From assembly GCF_001005085.2 (NCBI RefSeq), contig NZ_LBMU02000056.1:1-46718 (forward strand): a stretch of DNA of 46,718 nt, written 5' to 3'. The DNA is from Streptomyces humi. GTDB taxonomy: Bacteria > Actinomycetota > Actinomycetes > Streptomycetales > Streptomycetaceae. A program made the translations under genes and the position numbers. Numbering within the stretch: position 1 is the stretch's first letter; every line of letters begins with the position of its first letter. The notes below the pieces were generated by a model. That model was not told the DNA's origin and made no database searches. It was given only the letters and a program-made list of their open reading frames with translations. Shown here in pieces: positions 1 to 7,137 of the stretch.

Positions 1-111
1 TCCGGGGCGTCGTCGTGGGTGCGACGGGACGCGCCCGGGGCGGTGCGGGCTGTGGCGGGCGTGCCGGGACGGCTGGTCGACAAGTCGGTGAGCATGCGGA
101 ATCGCTCCTGA
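1..111 (+). CDS. C-terminal end of an unidentified protein (partial)
   Basis: Frame 1 is open from the first base to a TGA at 109-111 and gives 36 residues ending SVSMRNRS. Third codon positions are almost all G or C, which is the expected signature of real coding sequence here. A perfect hairpin follows 19 bases after the stop. The piece is too short to assign a family. It could also be a chance open frame, since GC-rich DNA has few stops. Confidence 0.5.
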   Translation, partial: SGASSWVRRDAPGAVRAVAGVPGRLVDKSVSMRNRS

Positions 112-130
112 ACTGTTGATTTCAGGCATC

Positions 131-149
131 CCCGGAACGTGGTTCCGGG
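131..149 (+). terminator. Hairpin after the partial gene
   Basis: Perfect 8-bp arms CCCGGAAC (131-138) and GTTCCGGG (142-149) enclose a 3-base loop. There is no T-run, as is common for Streptomyces terminators. It sits 19 bases past the TGA of the partial gene. From 150 to 329 I see no further gene. Confidence 0.5.
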
Positions 150-329
150 ATTCGACCCGAACTGAGGTGTCAGGGTCGCCGCGGGAGCACCGTCCGGACC
201 GCTTGTCGGGCCCGGGGGCTGTGAAGCCACTGCTCCCACCGGCGCGCGCCTCCGGTCCGAAGCACGACACTCCGCCTGCCCCGTCGCACCCGGCGCAAAC
301 ACCGCCGGGAGAAGTTCACGTCCGTCCGG

Positions 330-752
330 TCACGCGAGCGGCACGACCGCGGTGATCCGCTTGCCCCCGCAGGGCAGTCCGGCGACCTCCACGTCGCGTG
401 CCAGGCGGCACACGATGGGCCAGCCCCGGCCGCCCGCCCGCCAGCGGTGCCGGTCGTCCACGGGCCGCTCGGCCACCGGCACCTCGTCGCTGCGGTCGCT
501 GATCGACACCCGCACCGCGCCTCCCTCGACGTCGACGTCGAAGCCGGTGATGCCGCCGCCGTGCAGGATCGCGTTGGTGGCCAGCTCGGAGGTGACGAGC
601 AACGCGTCGTCGAGGCCCGCGGCGGCGTACACCGCGGCCCGCCTCGCGACCGCGCCCCGTACGGCGCTGCGGGCGTCGGCCGGCTGGAGGGGCGGTGGCC
701 CGTGCGTCTCGGGTGCTGCCACCGCCACATCGGTCCGGTACTGTTCGCGCAT
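330..752 (-). CDS. RsbW-like ATP-binding protein (anti-sigma factor type)
   Basis: A 140-residue single-domain HATPase_c protein of the large Streptomyces RsbW/SpoIIAB-like family. Such proteins usually bind and phosphorylate anti-sigma antagonists or sequester sigma factors. The N-box-like stretch DDALLVTSELATNAILHGGG and a glycine-rich GGRGWPIV lid are visible. The usual DxGxG box is degenerate (SDRSDEVP), as is common in this family. There is no membrane segment or sensor domain. The start is ATG at 752 with GGGAG 7 bases upstream. No sigma-factor or antagonist gene adjoins it, so the partner is unknown. Confidence 0.8.
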   Translation of the reverse strand: MREQYRTDVAVAAPETHGPPPLQPADARSAVRGAVARRAAVYAAAGLDDALLVTSELATNAILHGGGITGFDVDVEGGAVRVSISDRSDEVPVAERPVDDRHRWRAGGRGWPIVCRLARDVEVAGLPCGGKRITAVVPLA

Positions 753-875
753 CCTTTCGCTCCCTGGGTGGTGGACCGTCAGGTCTGCTGGGCCCGGTCC
801 GTACGGGCCTCTTCCTTTCGGCTCACCGGTCGTGGCGCGGGCAAACCCTTCCGATGCCGCCAGGGGCTCCCCAAA

Positions 876-889
876 GTGAAACGGGTCAC
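876..889. promoter_or_regulatory. Possible Crp binding site
   Basis: The 14 bases read GTG, six bases, then GTCAC. This fits the Streptomyces Crp pattern GTG-N6-GNCAC and also the general GTGA-N6-TCAC palindrome. It lies between the divergent RsbW-like gene and the cyclic-nucleotide-binding-protein gene. A short site like this can occur by chance, so it is only suggestive. Confidence 0.35.
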
Positions 890-923
890 GTAGCCTGTTC
901 CCGAGTACGCGAAACCGCCCCGG

Positions 924-989
924 ATGGTTTACCGTTCACTCATAAGTGGTCGTGGAGTAGACATCGGGTCCTCCCCGCACCACCACTGA
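924..989 (+). CDS. Possible leader peptide ending His-His-His
   Basis: An ATG at 924 opens a 21-codon frame that ends with three CAC histidine codons and TGA at 987-989. The stop is two bases before the stem of an intrinsic terminator. This arrangement resembles an amino-acid attenuator leader. Against it, the first half has poor GC3, no clear Shine-Dalgarno sequence is present, and the downstream gene is not a histidine gene. It could equally be a chance frame inside a small RNA. Confidence 0.2.
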   Translation: MVYRSLISGRGVDIGSSPHHH

Positions 990-991
990 CG

Positions 992-1028
992 GCCCTGGCT
1001 GGCCTCCCCCGTCCAGCCAGGGCTTTTT
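992..1028 (+). terminator. Canonical intrinsic terminator with T-run
   Basis: Perfect 11-bp arms (992-1002 and 1013-1023) enclose a 10-base loop and are followed directly by five T residues (1024-1028). The T-run makes it plus-strand specific. No plus-strand gene lies upstream, because the neighbouring gene at 330-752 is on the other strand. It must therefore end a short transcript starting between about 753 and 990, or attenuate the gene at 1149. Confidence 0.8.
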
Positions 1029-1148
1029 CATGCCCGGACGCCGTCCCGACGGCGATCGACCCGTCCTTCGAGGTGCCCGGCGCGCCGGCAGCGGCTGAAA
1101 TGGGCGTAGGGAAAGCCCCCGTACCCTCGCCGGCGAGGAGCCCCGCCC

Positions 1149-1598
1149 ATGACCAAAGCCATCAAGCTGCTGACCGCCCTCCCACAGACGCAGCGCGAGC
1201 GCCTCATGGAACTGGCCCACGAGGTCTCCTTCGCGGAGGACAGCAGGATCTTCGAGGCCGGCGGCACCGCGGACCGCTTCTGGGTGATCCGGTCCGGAGC
1301 GGTCAACCTGGACCAGGAGGTGACACCCCGCAAGCGGGTCACCGTCGCCAGCCTGGGCGCCGGCGACCTGCTCGGCTGGTCGTGGCTGTTCCCGCCGTAC
1401 ACCTGGGACTTCGGCGCGGTGGCGTTCAGCCGGGTGCGGGCCTACGAGTACGACGCGGCGGCCGTGCTCGCGCTGTGCGTGGAGGACCCGCTGCTGGGTC
1501 TGTCGCTGGTGCGGACCGTCGCCGAGATCCTGGCCAGCCGGCTGGAGATCACCCGGGGCAAGCTCCTCGACGCCTATGTCGGGCGGCGGCCGGTGTAG
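1149..1598 (+). CDS. Cyclic-nucleotide-binding-domain protein
   Basis: A 149-residue protein made almost entirely of a Crp/Fnr-type cyclic nucleotide-binding (cupin-like) domain. The motif order is SFAEDSRIFEAGGTADRFWVIRSGAVNL, then LGAGDLLGWSWLFPPYTW, where the phosphate-binding cassette would lie. It has no helix-turn-helix after the domain, so it is not a classic transcription factor and probably acts through a partner. The start is ATG at 1149 with GGCGAGGAG about 8 bases upstream. Its 3' end faces the MFS gene with a 4-base gap. An intrinsic terminator lies 120 bases upstream. Confidence 0.85.
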   Translation: MTKAIKLLTALPQTQRERLMELAHEVSFAEDSRIFEAGGTADRFWVIRSGAVNLDQEVTPRKRVTVASLGAGDLLGWSWLFPPYTWDFGAVAFSRVRAYEYDAAAVLALCVEDPLLGLSLVRTVAEILASRLEITRGKLLDAYVGRRPV

Positions 1599-1602
1599 GC
1601 GG

Positions 1603-2910
1603 TCAGACGCGGTAGCGGCGCAGGGCGGGGACGGCGGCGGCCAGGGCCAGCATCACGACCACCACCAGCAGTCCGCCGCCCGCGACGGCCGCGCGCGGCC
1701 CGAAGACCGAGCCGGCGGTGCCGTGCAGCACGTCGGCCAGCCGCGGTCCGCCCGCGACCACCACGGTGAACACGCCCTGCATCCGGCCGCGCATCTCGTC
1801 GGTCGCGGCGGACAGCAGGATCGCGCCCCGGAAGACCATCGAGACCATGTCGGCGACCCCGGCGGCGGCCAGGAAGGCGACGGCCACCCAGAGGTTCGCG
1901 CTCAGCCCGAACCCGGCGACGGCCGCGCCCCAGCCGACGACCGCTCCGATCACCATCAGGCCGTGCCGGCGCGCCCGCGAGAACGTGCCCGAGAAGAGGC
2001 CGCCGAGGACCGCGCCGACGGGGATCGCCGCGAACAGCACACCGAGCGCGAGGCCTTCGCCGTACGAGCCGTAGGTCTGGGCCGCCAGCTGCGGGAACAG
2101 GGCGCGGGGCATGCCGAGGACCATCGCGATGATGTCCGCCAGGAACGACAGCAGCAGCACCTTGTGCATGGAGATGTAGCGGAACCCCTCAACGATCTCG
2201 CGCACCCCGGCCCGCCGGGCCGCCCCGCCGGCGAGCGGCGGCAGCGCGGGCAGCCGGTAGACCGCCCACACCGTCACGCACAGCGCCAGCGCGTCGATCA
2301 GGTACAGCTCGGGCAGCCCGATGACGGGGATGAGGGCACCGGCGAGCAGCGGCCCCACCACCTGCCCGGTCTGCATGACCGTGGAGCCCAGGGCGTTCGC
2401 GGCGGGCAGCTGGGCCTCGGGCACCAGCCGGGCTATGGAGGCGGTACGGGCGGGCGCGTTCAGCCCCCAGAAGGCCTGCTGCATCGCGAGCAGCACCATC
2501 AGCGCGGCCACCGACTCCATGCCGGTGGCCGCCTGGAGCCAGAACAGCAGCGAGGTGACGCCGATCCCGATGTTGGTGATCAGCAGCAGCTTGCGGCGGT
2601 CCATGCTGTCGGCCACCGCGCCGCCCCACAGTGCGAACACGATCAGCGGCAGCAGCCCGGCGAGGCTCGCGGCGCCGACCCAGGCCGAGGAGCCGGTGAT
2701 GTCGAAGATCTGCTTGGGCACGGCCACCGCGGTGAGCTGGCTGCCGACCGAGGTGACGATGGTCGACGACCACAGCCTGCGGTAGGCCGGGATGCGCAGC
2801 GGGCGGGTGTCCATCGCCCAGCGGCGCCAGCCGCGCCGGGGCGGGGGTGCCGCCAACTCGGTGGACTCGTCAGAGGGATCGGATCGGGTGCTGCTCTCGC
2901 TGGTGTCCAC
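1603..2910 (-). CDS. MFS transporter, EntS-like exporter
   Basis: A 435-residue major facilitator protein with about 12 hydrophobic segments. The family motif A appears between segments 2 and 3 as GGAVADSMDRRKLL. The conserved entry TRPLRIPAYRRLW and the overall layout resemble the MFS_3/EntS group, whose members export siderophores or drugs. The roughly 40-residue N-terminal extension before that entry is hydrophilic. The assigned GTG start at 2910 has only a weak ribosome site, so a start further in is possible. No siderophore genes adjoin it, so the substrate is unknown. Confidence 0.85.
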   Translation of the reverse strand: MDTSESSTRSDPSDESTELAAPPPRRGWRRWAMDTRPLRIPAYRRLWSSTIVTSVGSQLTAVAVPKQIFDITGSSAWVGAASLAGLLPLIVFALWGGAVADSMDRRKLLLITNIGIGVTSLLFWLQAATGMESVAALMVLLAMQQAFWGLNAPARTASIARLVPEAQLPAANALGSTVMQTGQVVGPLLAGALIPVIGLPELYLIDALALCVTVWAVYRLPALPPLAGGAARRAGVREIVEGFRYISMHKVLLLSFLADIIAMVLGMPRALFPQLAAQTYGSYGEGLALGVLFAAIPVGAVLGGLFSGTFSRARRHGLMVIGAVVGWGAAVAGFGLSANLWVAVAFLAAAGVADMVSMVFRGAILLSAATDEMRGRMQGVFTVVVAGGPRLADVLHGTAGSVFGPRAAVAGGGLLVVVVMLALAAAVPALRRYRV

Positions 2911-3031
2911 GGACGTCCTGGTCTTCTTGAATGCTCGCTACATCTTTCGATTCGGGGTTCACTATCCCAGCAACTTCCGCAGCCGCCGAACCGGTTGTCT
3001 CAGGATGCGGCTCGGCGAGGATCCGCGCGGC

Positions 3032-3649
3032 TCAGGCTCCGGTCACGAGCATCAGGCCGAGACCGATCATGGTCAGCGCCACCAGTCCGTCCAGCACCCG
3101 CCAGGCGGCCGGTCTTCCGAGGTACCGGCCGAGCAGCCGGGCGCCGAATCCCAGGGCGGTGAACCAGCAGAGGCTGGCCAGGGCGGCGCCGAGACCGAAG
3201 GTCCAGCGCAGGTCGCCCCGGTCGGCGGCGAGCGAGCCCAGCAGGAACACGGTGTCCAGGTAGACGTGCGGGTTCAGCCAGGTCAGGGCCAGGCAGGTGA
3301 GGACCGCCCGGCGCCGGGAACCGGCCGCCTCGCCCTCGGTGCGCAGTCCGGCGGTGCCGGGGCGCAGGACCCGGCGGGCGGCCAGGGCGCCGTAGCAGAG
3401 CAGGAAGGCGCCGCCGATCAGTCCGACCGCCCGCACCGCGCCGGGCCACGCCACCACGACCGCGCCCACCCCGCCCACGCCGAGCGAGATGAGGACGGCG
3501 TCGGAGAGGGCGCAGATGCCGACGACGGCGAGGACCGCGTCCCGGCGGACGCCCTGGCGCAGGACGAAGGCGTTCTGGGCGCCGATCGCGACGATCAGTG
3601 AGAGGCCGCTGCCGAAGCCCGCGGCAGCGGCGGCGAGAGAACTGGACAT
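3032..3649 (-). CDS. argO: LysE/ArgO-type amino acid exporter
   Basis: A 205-residue inner-membrane protein of the LysE family, with the ArgO signature GAQNAFVLRQG near the N terminus and five to six hydrophobic segments. Family members export arginine or lysine and relieve toxic intracellular levels of basic amino acids. The start is ATG at 3649. It is divergent from an ArgP-type LysR gene, with 85 bases between starts. This is the classic arrangement for ArgP-controlled export. The intergenic inverted repeat described separately is the likely operator. Confidence 0.9.
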   Translation of the reverse strand: MSSSLAAAAAGFGSGLSLIVAIGAQNAFVLRQGVRRDAVLAVVGICALSDAVLISLGVGGVGAVVVAWPGAVRAVGLIGGAFLLCYGALAARRVLRPGTAGLRTEGEAAGSRRRAVLTCLALTWLNPHVYLDTVFLLGSLAADRGDLRWTFGLGAALASLCWFTALGFGARLLGRYLGRPAAWRVLDGLVALTMIGLGLMLVTGA

Positions 3650-3676
3650 GGGCTCGACGCTACGGAAGCGATCACC

Positions 3677-3704
3677 GTACGTACAGCTAAAGATTTTTAC
3701 GTAC
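3677..3704. promoter_or_regulatory. Inverted repeat in the argO-argP divergent promoter
   Basis: Perfect 7-bp arms GTACGTA (3677-3683) and TACGTAC (3698-3704) flank an AT-rich 14-base centre. The spacing is typical of LysR-type operators. The element lies midway between the divergent starts at 3649 and 3735. It is inferred to be the ArgP-like binding site; binding has not been shown. Confidence 0.55.
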
Positions 3705-3734
3705 CCTTAGCGAATCTGATGACAGGAGCGGGCG

Positions 3735-4619
3735 ATGGAGCTTCCTCTCGACCAGGTCCGGACCCTGCTGGCGGTGGTGGACGAGGGCACGTTCGACGCG
3801 GCGGCCGCGGCCCTGCACGTGACGCCGTCCGCGGTCAGCCAGCGGGTGAAGGCGCTGGAGCAGCGCACGGGCCGGGTGCTGCTCCGGCGCACCAAGCCGG
3901 TGCGGCCGACGGAGTCGGGCGAGGTGCTGGTCCGGTTCGCCCGGCAGCTGGCGCGGCTGGAACGGGACGCGCGCGGCGAGCTGGGCATGAGCGGCGCCGG
4001 GGAGCCGACCCGGGTGACGGTCGCGGTCAACGCGGACTCGCTGGCGACCTGGTTCCTGGGGGCGCTCACCGGTCTGCCGGAGGTCTTCGTGGAACTGCGG
4101 CGGGAGGACGAGGACCACACGGCGGCACTGCTGCGGGAGGGGCTGGTGATGGCTGCGGTGACCTCGGCGCCGGATCCGGTGCCGGGATGCTCGGTGCGGG
4201 CGCTCGGGCGGATGCGGTACCTGCCGGTGGCGGCGCCGGTGTTCGCGGCGGCGCACGTGACCGGGCCGCTGGTGGAGGCGCTCGCCCGGGCGCCGGTGAT
4301 GGTGTTCGACCGGGTGGACGACTTCCAGGACGGGTTCGTGCGGCGGCTGGGGGGAGCGGGTGCGAGTGCGCTGCGGCACTACGTGCCGACGTCCGAGGGG
4401 TTCGTGGACGCGGTGACGGCCGGGCTGGGGTGGGGGATGGTGCCGGAGGCGCAGGCGGAGCCGCGGTTGCGGGAGGGCAGGCTGGTGCGGCTCGGGGGAC
4501 GGGAGTCGTGGGTGGACGTGCCCTTGTACTGGCAGCAGTGGAAGCTGGATTCGCCGGCTCTGGGGGCGGTCGCGGAGGCGGTGGCGAGTACGGCGGGGAG
4601 CGCGTTGCGCCGGCCGTAG
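3735..4619 (+). CDS. argP: LysR-family regulator, ArgP type
   Basis: A 294-residue LysR-type regulator. The N-terminal winged helix-turn-helix reads DEGTFDAAAAALHVTPSAVSQRVKALE (residues about 16-42), followed by the substrate-binding domain. ArgP (IciA) proteins sense lysine or arginine and activate the divergent exporter gene. The residues DFQDGFVRRL and GWGMVPEAQAEP match the typical ArgP C-terminal half. The start is ATG at 3735 with GGAGCGGGCG just upstream. It runs convergent with the TetR gene at 4739, with a dispersed repeat in between. Confidence 0.9.
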   Translation: MELPLDQVRTLLAVVDEGTFDAAAAALHVTPSAVSQRVKALEQRTGRVLLRRTKPVRPTESGEVLVRFARQLARLERDARGELGMSGAGEPTRVTVAVNADSLATWFLGALTGLPEVFVELRREDEDHTAALLREGLVMAAVTSAPDPVPGCSVRALGRMRYLPVAAPVFAAAHVTGPLVEALARAPVMVFDRVDDFQDGFVRRLGGAGASALRHYVPTSEGFVDAVTAGLGWGMVPEAQAEPRLREGRLVRLGGRESWVDVPLYWQQWKLDSPALGAVAEAVASTAGSALRRP

Positions 4620-4643
4620 GGGGTCCTGCTGTCATCGGGCGGG

Positions 4644-4725
4644 TGCGGGTCCGTCCGGGCTGGTCGCGCGGTTCCTCCCCCAGCTTCCGGCCGGGGGTAC
4701 CCGCAGCGCCCCTGAAGGGGCGCTT
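4644..4725 (+). repeat. Dispersed Streptomyces-type repeat, copy 1
   Basis: This 82-bp element matches a second copy at 26047-26127 in the opposite orientation. About 70 of 82 positions are identical, with one indel, as aligned by eye. It includes CTGGTCGCGC, GTTCCTCCCCCAGC and CCGGCCGGGGG blocks and ends in a hairpin with perfect 9-bp arms (4705-4713 and 4716-4724). It lies between convergent genes, so the hairpin may serve as a terminator. Confidence 0.75.
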
Positions 4726-4738
4726 CGGCCGGAGGTGT

Positions 4739-5431
4739 TCACAAGGAGCGTTCCGCGCTGTCCAGGAGCATGTCCAGGGCCGTGGGGTAGGCGCTGGTCA
4801 CCATGCGTTTCGCCAGGAGCGGGGCCGCTTCCGCGATGCGGGGGTGGGTGGTGGGGGGCAGGGCGGCGTAGGTCTCGCTCCACTTGGCCTCGTCCGCCCG
4901 CTGGGAGTCCTTCGGCAGGGCCAGGGACGCCGCGTCCAGGGCCGCGAAGGCCAGGGTCTGGTCGATGAAGGCGTGGTAGACGCGGACGGTCTCGGCCAGG
5001 GGGAAGCCCGCCGTGCGCAGGACGTCCAGGATCGCCTCGTCGGCGGCCAGTTCCTGGGATCGGCCGGTCACCCGGTTCGCCGTCAGCAGGGCCGCCTGCG
5101 GGTGGGACACGTACTGCGCGTGGATGCGCAGGCCGATCGCGCGCAGGTCCGCGCGCCACTCACCGGTCGGCGCCCAGCCGGCCAGCGCCCGCCCGATGAG
5201 GGCGTCGCCGATCGCCAGGGTCAGGTCGTCCATGCCCCGGAAGTAGCGGTACAGGGTGCTGGGGTCGCAGTCGAGGGCGAGCCCCAGCCGGCGGGCGGTG
5301 AGACCGGTGCTGCCGTGCTCGCGCAGCAGCCGCAGGGCCGTGTCGACGATCAGCCGCTCCGACAGCACGGTGCCGCCGCGTGTCGGGCGGCGCCGGCGCC
5401 TCCGGTCCTCGGGGACGACCTGCTTGGGCAT
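4739..5431 (-). CDS. TetR-family regulator
   Basis: A 230-residue TetR repressor. The N-terminal helix-turn-helix is clear: TALRLLREHGSTGLTARRLGLALDCDPSTLYRYFRGMDDL (about residues 31-70). The C-terminal ligand domain matches TetR_C-type actinobacterial regulators. The start is ATG at 5431 with GGGGAG 6-7 bases upstream. It is divergent from the saccharopine-dehydrogenase-like gene at 5554, which is its most likely target. The shared promoter carries two CTTATGC copies 20 bp apart. Confidence 0.88.
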   Translation of the reverse strand: MPKQVVPEDRRRRRRPTRGGTVLSERLIVDTALRLLREHGSTGLTARRLGLALDCDPSTLYRYFRGMDDLTLAIGDALIGRALAGWAPTGEWRADLRAIGLRIHAQYVSHPQAALLTANRVTGRSQELAADEAILDVLRTAGFPLAETVRVYHAFIDQTLAFAALDAASLALPKDSQRADEAKWSETYAALPPTTHPRIAEAAPLLAKRMVTSAYPTALDMLLDSAERSL

Positions 5432-5450
5432 GACGCGCTCCCCTGCCGTT

Positions 5451-5477
5451 CTTATGCCAACGCCATTGACCTTATGC
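5451..5477. promoter_or_regulatory. Repeated CTTATGC motif in a divergent promoter
   Basis: CTTATGC occurs at 5451-5457 and again at 5471-5477. The 20-bp period places both copies on the same DNA face. It lies between the TetR start (5431) and the enzyme start (5554), so it is a candidate operator for that repressor. The motif is short and this is an inference. Confidence 0.35.
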
Positions 5478-5553
5478 GACGGCCCGGCGTTTCATTCCGG
5501 CCAAGGCGCCCCTGTACTCGACCTCGCACTCTGTCCGAGAAGGAGACTTCGCC

Positions 5554-6768
5554 ATGCGTGTACTGCTCGTGGGAGCCGGTGGTGTGGGCACCGCCGTCAC
5601 CCGGATCGCGGCCCGCCGTCCGTTCTTCGACGCGATGGTGGTCGCGGACCACGACCCGGCCCGCGCCGAGGCGGCCGTCGCGGCGGTCGGCGACGACCGG
5701 TTCCGGGCCGAGCACGTCGACGCGGGCGACGAGTCGGCCGTGGCCGCGCTGCTGGCCCGGCACGGCTGCGACGTGCTGCTCAACGCCACCGATCCGCGCT
5801 TCGTCATGCCCTTGTTCCGGGCCGCCCGCGCGGCCGGCGCGAACTATGTCGACATGGCGATGTCACTGTCCCGGCCGCATGCCGAACGGCCCTACGAGGA
5901 GTGCGGGGTGAAGCTCGGCGACGAGCAGTTCGCGCTGGCCGAGGAGTGGCGGCGGGCGGGTGCGCTGGCGCTGGTCGGCATGGGCGTGGAACCGGGTCTC
6001 TCGGACGTGTTCGCACGGTACGCGGCCGATGAGCTCTTCGACGAGATCGACGAGATCGGCATCCGCGACGGCGCGAACCTGACGGTGGACGGCTACGCCT
6101 TCGCGCCCTCCTTCAACATCTGGACCACGATCGAGGAGTGCCTCAACCCGCCCGTGGTGTACGAGAAGGAGCGTGGCTGGTTCACGACCGCCCCCTTCAG
6201 CGAACCGGAGGTGTTCGACTTCCCGGACGGCATCGGGCCGGTCGAGTGCGTCAACGTCGAACACGAGGAGGTGCTGCTCGTGCCCCGTTGGGTGGACGCG
6301 CGGCGGGTCACCTTCAAGTACGGGCTGGGCGGCGAGTTCATAGAGACGCTGAAGACGCTGCATGTGTTGGGCCTGGACAGCACCGTCCCGGTGACCGTGC
6401 CCGGCGCCGGCGGCCCGGTCGCGGTCTCGCCCAGGGACGTGGTCGCCGCGGCGCTGCCCGACCCGGCGACGCTGGGCGAGCGCATGCACGGCAAGACCTG
6501 CGCGGGCACCTGGGTGCGCGGCACCAGGGACGGACGGCCGCGCGAGGTGTATCTCCACCACGTCGTCGACAACCAGTGGTCGATGGCGGAGTACGGTTGT
6601 CAGGCCGTGGTGTGGCAGACGGCCCTCAACCCGGTCGTCGCCCTCGAACTCCTGGCCACTGGTGCGTGGTCGGGCTCGGGCGTCCTCGGTCCGGAGGCGT
6701 TCCCGGCCCGCCCGTTCCTCGACCTGCTGACCGAGTACGGCTCGCCCTGGGGTCTGCGGGAGCAGTGA
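5554..6768 (+). CDS. Saccharopine dehydrogenase-like NAD(P)-dependent enzyme
   Basis: A 404-residue oxidoreductase of the saccharopine dehydrogenase / carboxynorspermidine synthase family. The Rossmann fold opens the protein (MRVLLVGAGGVGTAVTRIA). Family segments NATDPRFVMPLFRAA, GANYVDMA and MGVEPGLSDVFARYA follow. Such enzymes form or cleave imine-linked amino acid conjugates; the true substrate here is unknown. The start is ATG at 5554 with AAGGAG 8 bases upstream. Its divergent TetR neighbour suggests substrate-inducible expression. No polyamine or lysine-pathway genes lie beside it. Confidence 0.85.
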   Translation: MRVLLVGAGGVGTAVTRIAARRPFFDAMVVADHDPARAEAAVAAVGDDRFRAEHVDAGDESAVAALLARHGCDVLLNATDPRFVMPLFRAARAAGANYVDMAMSLSRPHAERPYEECGVKLGDEQFALAEEWRRAGALALVGMGVEPGLSDVFARYAADELFDEIDEIGIRDGANLTVDGYAFAPSFNIWTTIEECLNPPVVYEKERGWFTTAPFSEPEVFDFPDGIGPVECVNVEHEEVLLVPRWVDARRVTFKYGLGGEFIETLKTLHVLGLDSTVPVTVPGAGGPVAVSPRDVVAAALPDPATLGERMHGKTCAGTWVRGTRDGRPREVYLHHVVDNQWSMAEYGCQAVVWQTALNPVVALELLATGAWSGSGVLGPEAFPARPFLDLLTEYGSPWGLREQ

Positions 6769-6882
6769 CCGTCCCCGAATCCCAGGCGACTTGCCCGTTT
6801 CAGCGGTGCCCGCTCCGGTGACCCGGTGCTGAGCAACCTACACAGGAAACGGCAGAGTCGACTTGGATCGCAGGTGACATCG

Positions 6883-7137
6883 ATGGACGACTGGCGAGAT
6901 CACGCCGAGTGCCGCGACGAGGATCCCGACCTCTTCTTCCCGATCGGCACCACCGGACCCTCACTGCACCAGACACGGCAGGCCAAGGCCGTCTGCGAGC
7001 GCTGTCCCGTTCAGGAACAGTGTCTGCGCTGGGCCATGGACACGGGACAGGCCGTGGGCATCTGGGGCGGTACGACCGAGGCGGAGCGCCGGCTGCTGAC
7101 CCGGCGCAGGAAGGCCGCCGCGCGCCGGTTCAGCTGA
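6883..7137 (+). CDS. WhiB-family iron-sulfur regulator, WblE-like
   Basis: An 84-residue Wbl protein. All four cluster-binding cysteines are present (C10, C38, C41, C47), and the GIWGG turn and basic tail RRKAAARR follow. Wbl proteins carry a [4Fe-4S] cluster and act with the principal sigma factor. The short length and DPDLFFPIG segment resemble WblE, a housekeeping member, more than WhiB or WhiD. ATG at 6883 is chosen because AGGTGA lies 5 bases upstream and the family starts with this length; an in-frame start at 6826 would add residues unlike the family. The 3' end overlaps the convergent kinase gene by 8 bases. Confidence 0.92.
   Translation: MDDWRDHAECRDEDPDLFFPIGTTGPSLHQTRQAKAVCERCPVQEQCLRWAMDTGQAVGIWGGTTEAERRLLTRRRKAAARRFS

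Larger units (their letters stand above)
753..1148. other. Intergenic region between divergent genes
   Basis: This 396-base stretch has no normal coding signature. It holds the possible Crp site (876-889), an AT-richer patch around 920-965, the short frame at 924-989 and the intrinsic terminator. A TTCACT (936-941) and TAGACA (959-964) pair spaced by 17 bases could be a plus-strand promoter for a roughly 60-base RNA ending at the terminator. This promoter is a weak match. Confidence 0.4.

Noticed and set aside
1576..3162. Long plus-strand frame over the MFS gene
   Set aside because: The peptide is Gly/Arg/His-rich with no domain, a normal shadow of a GC-rich gene; the opposite strand encodes an intact transporter.
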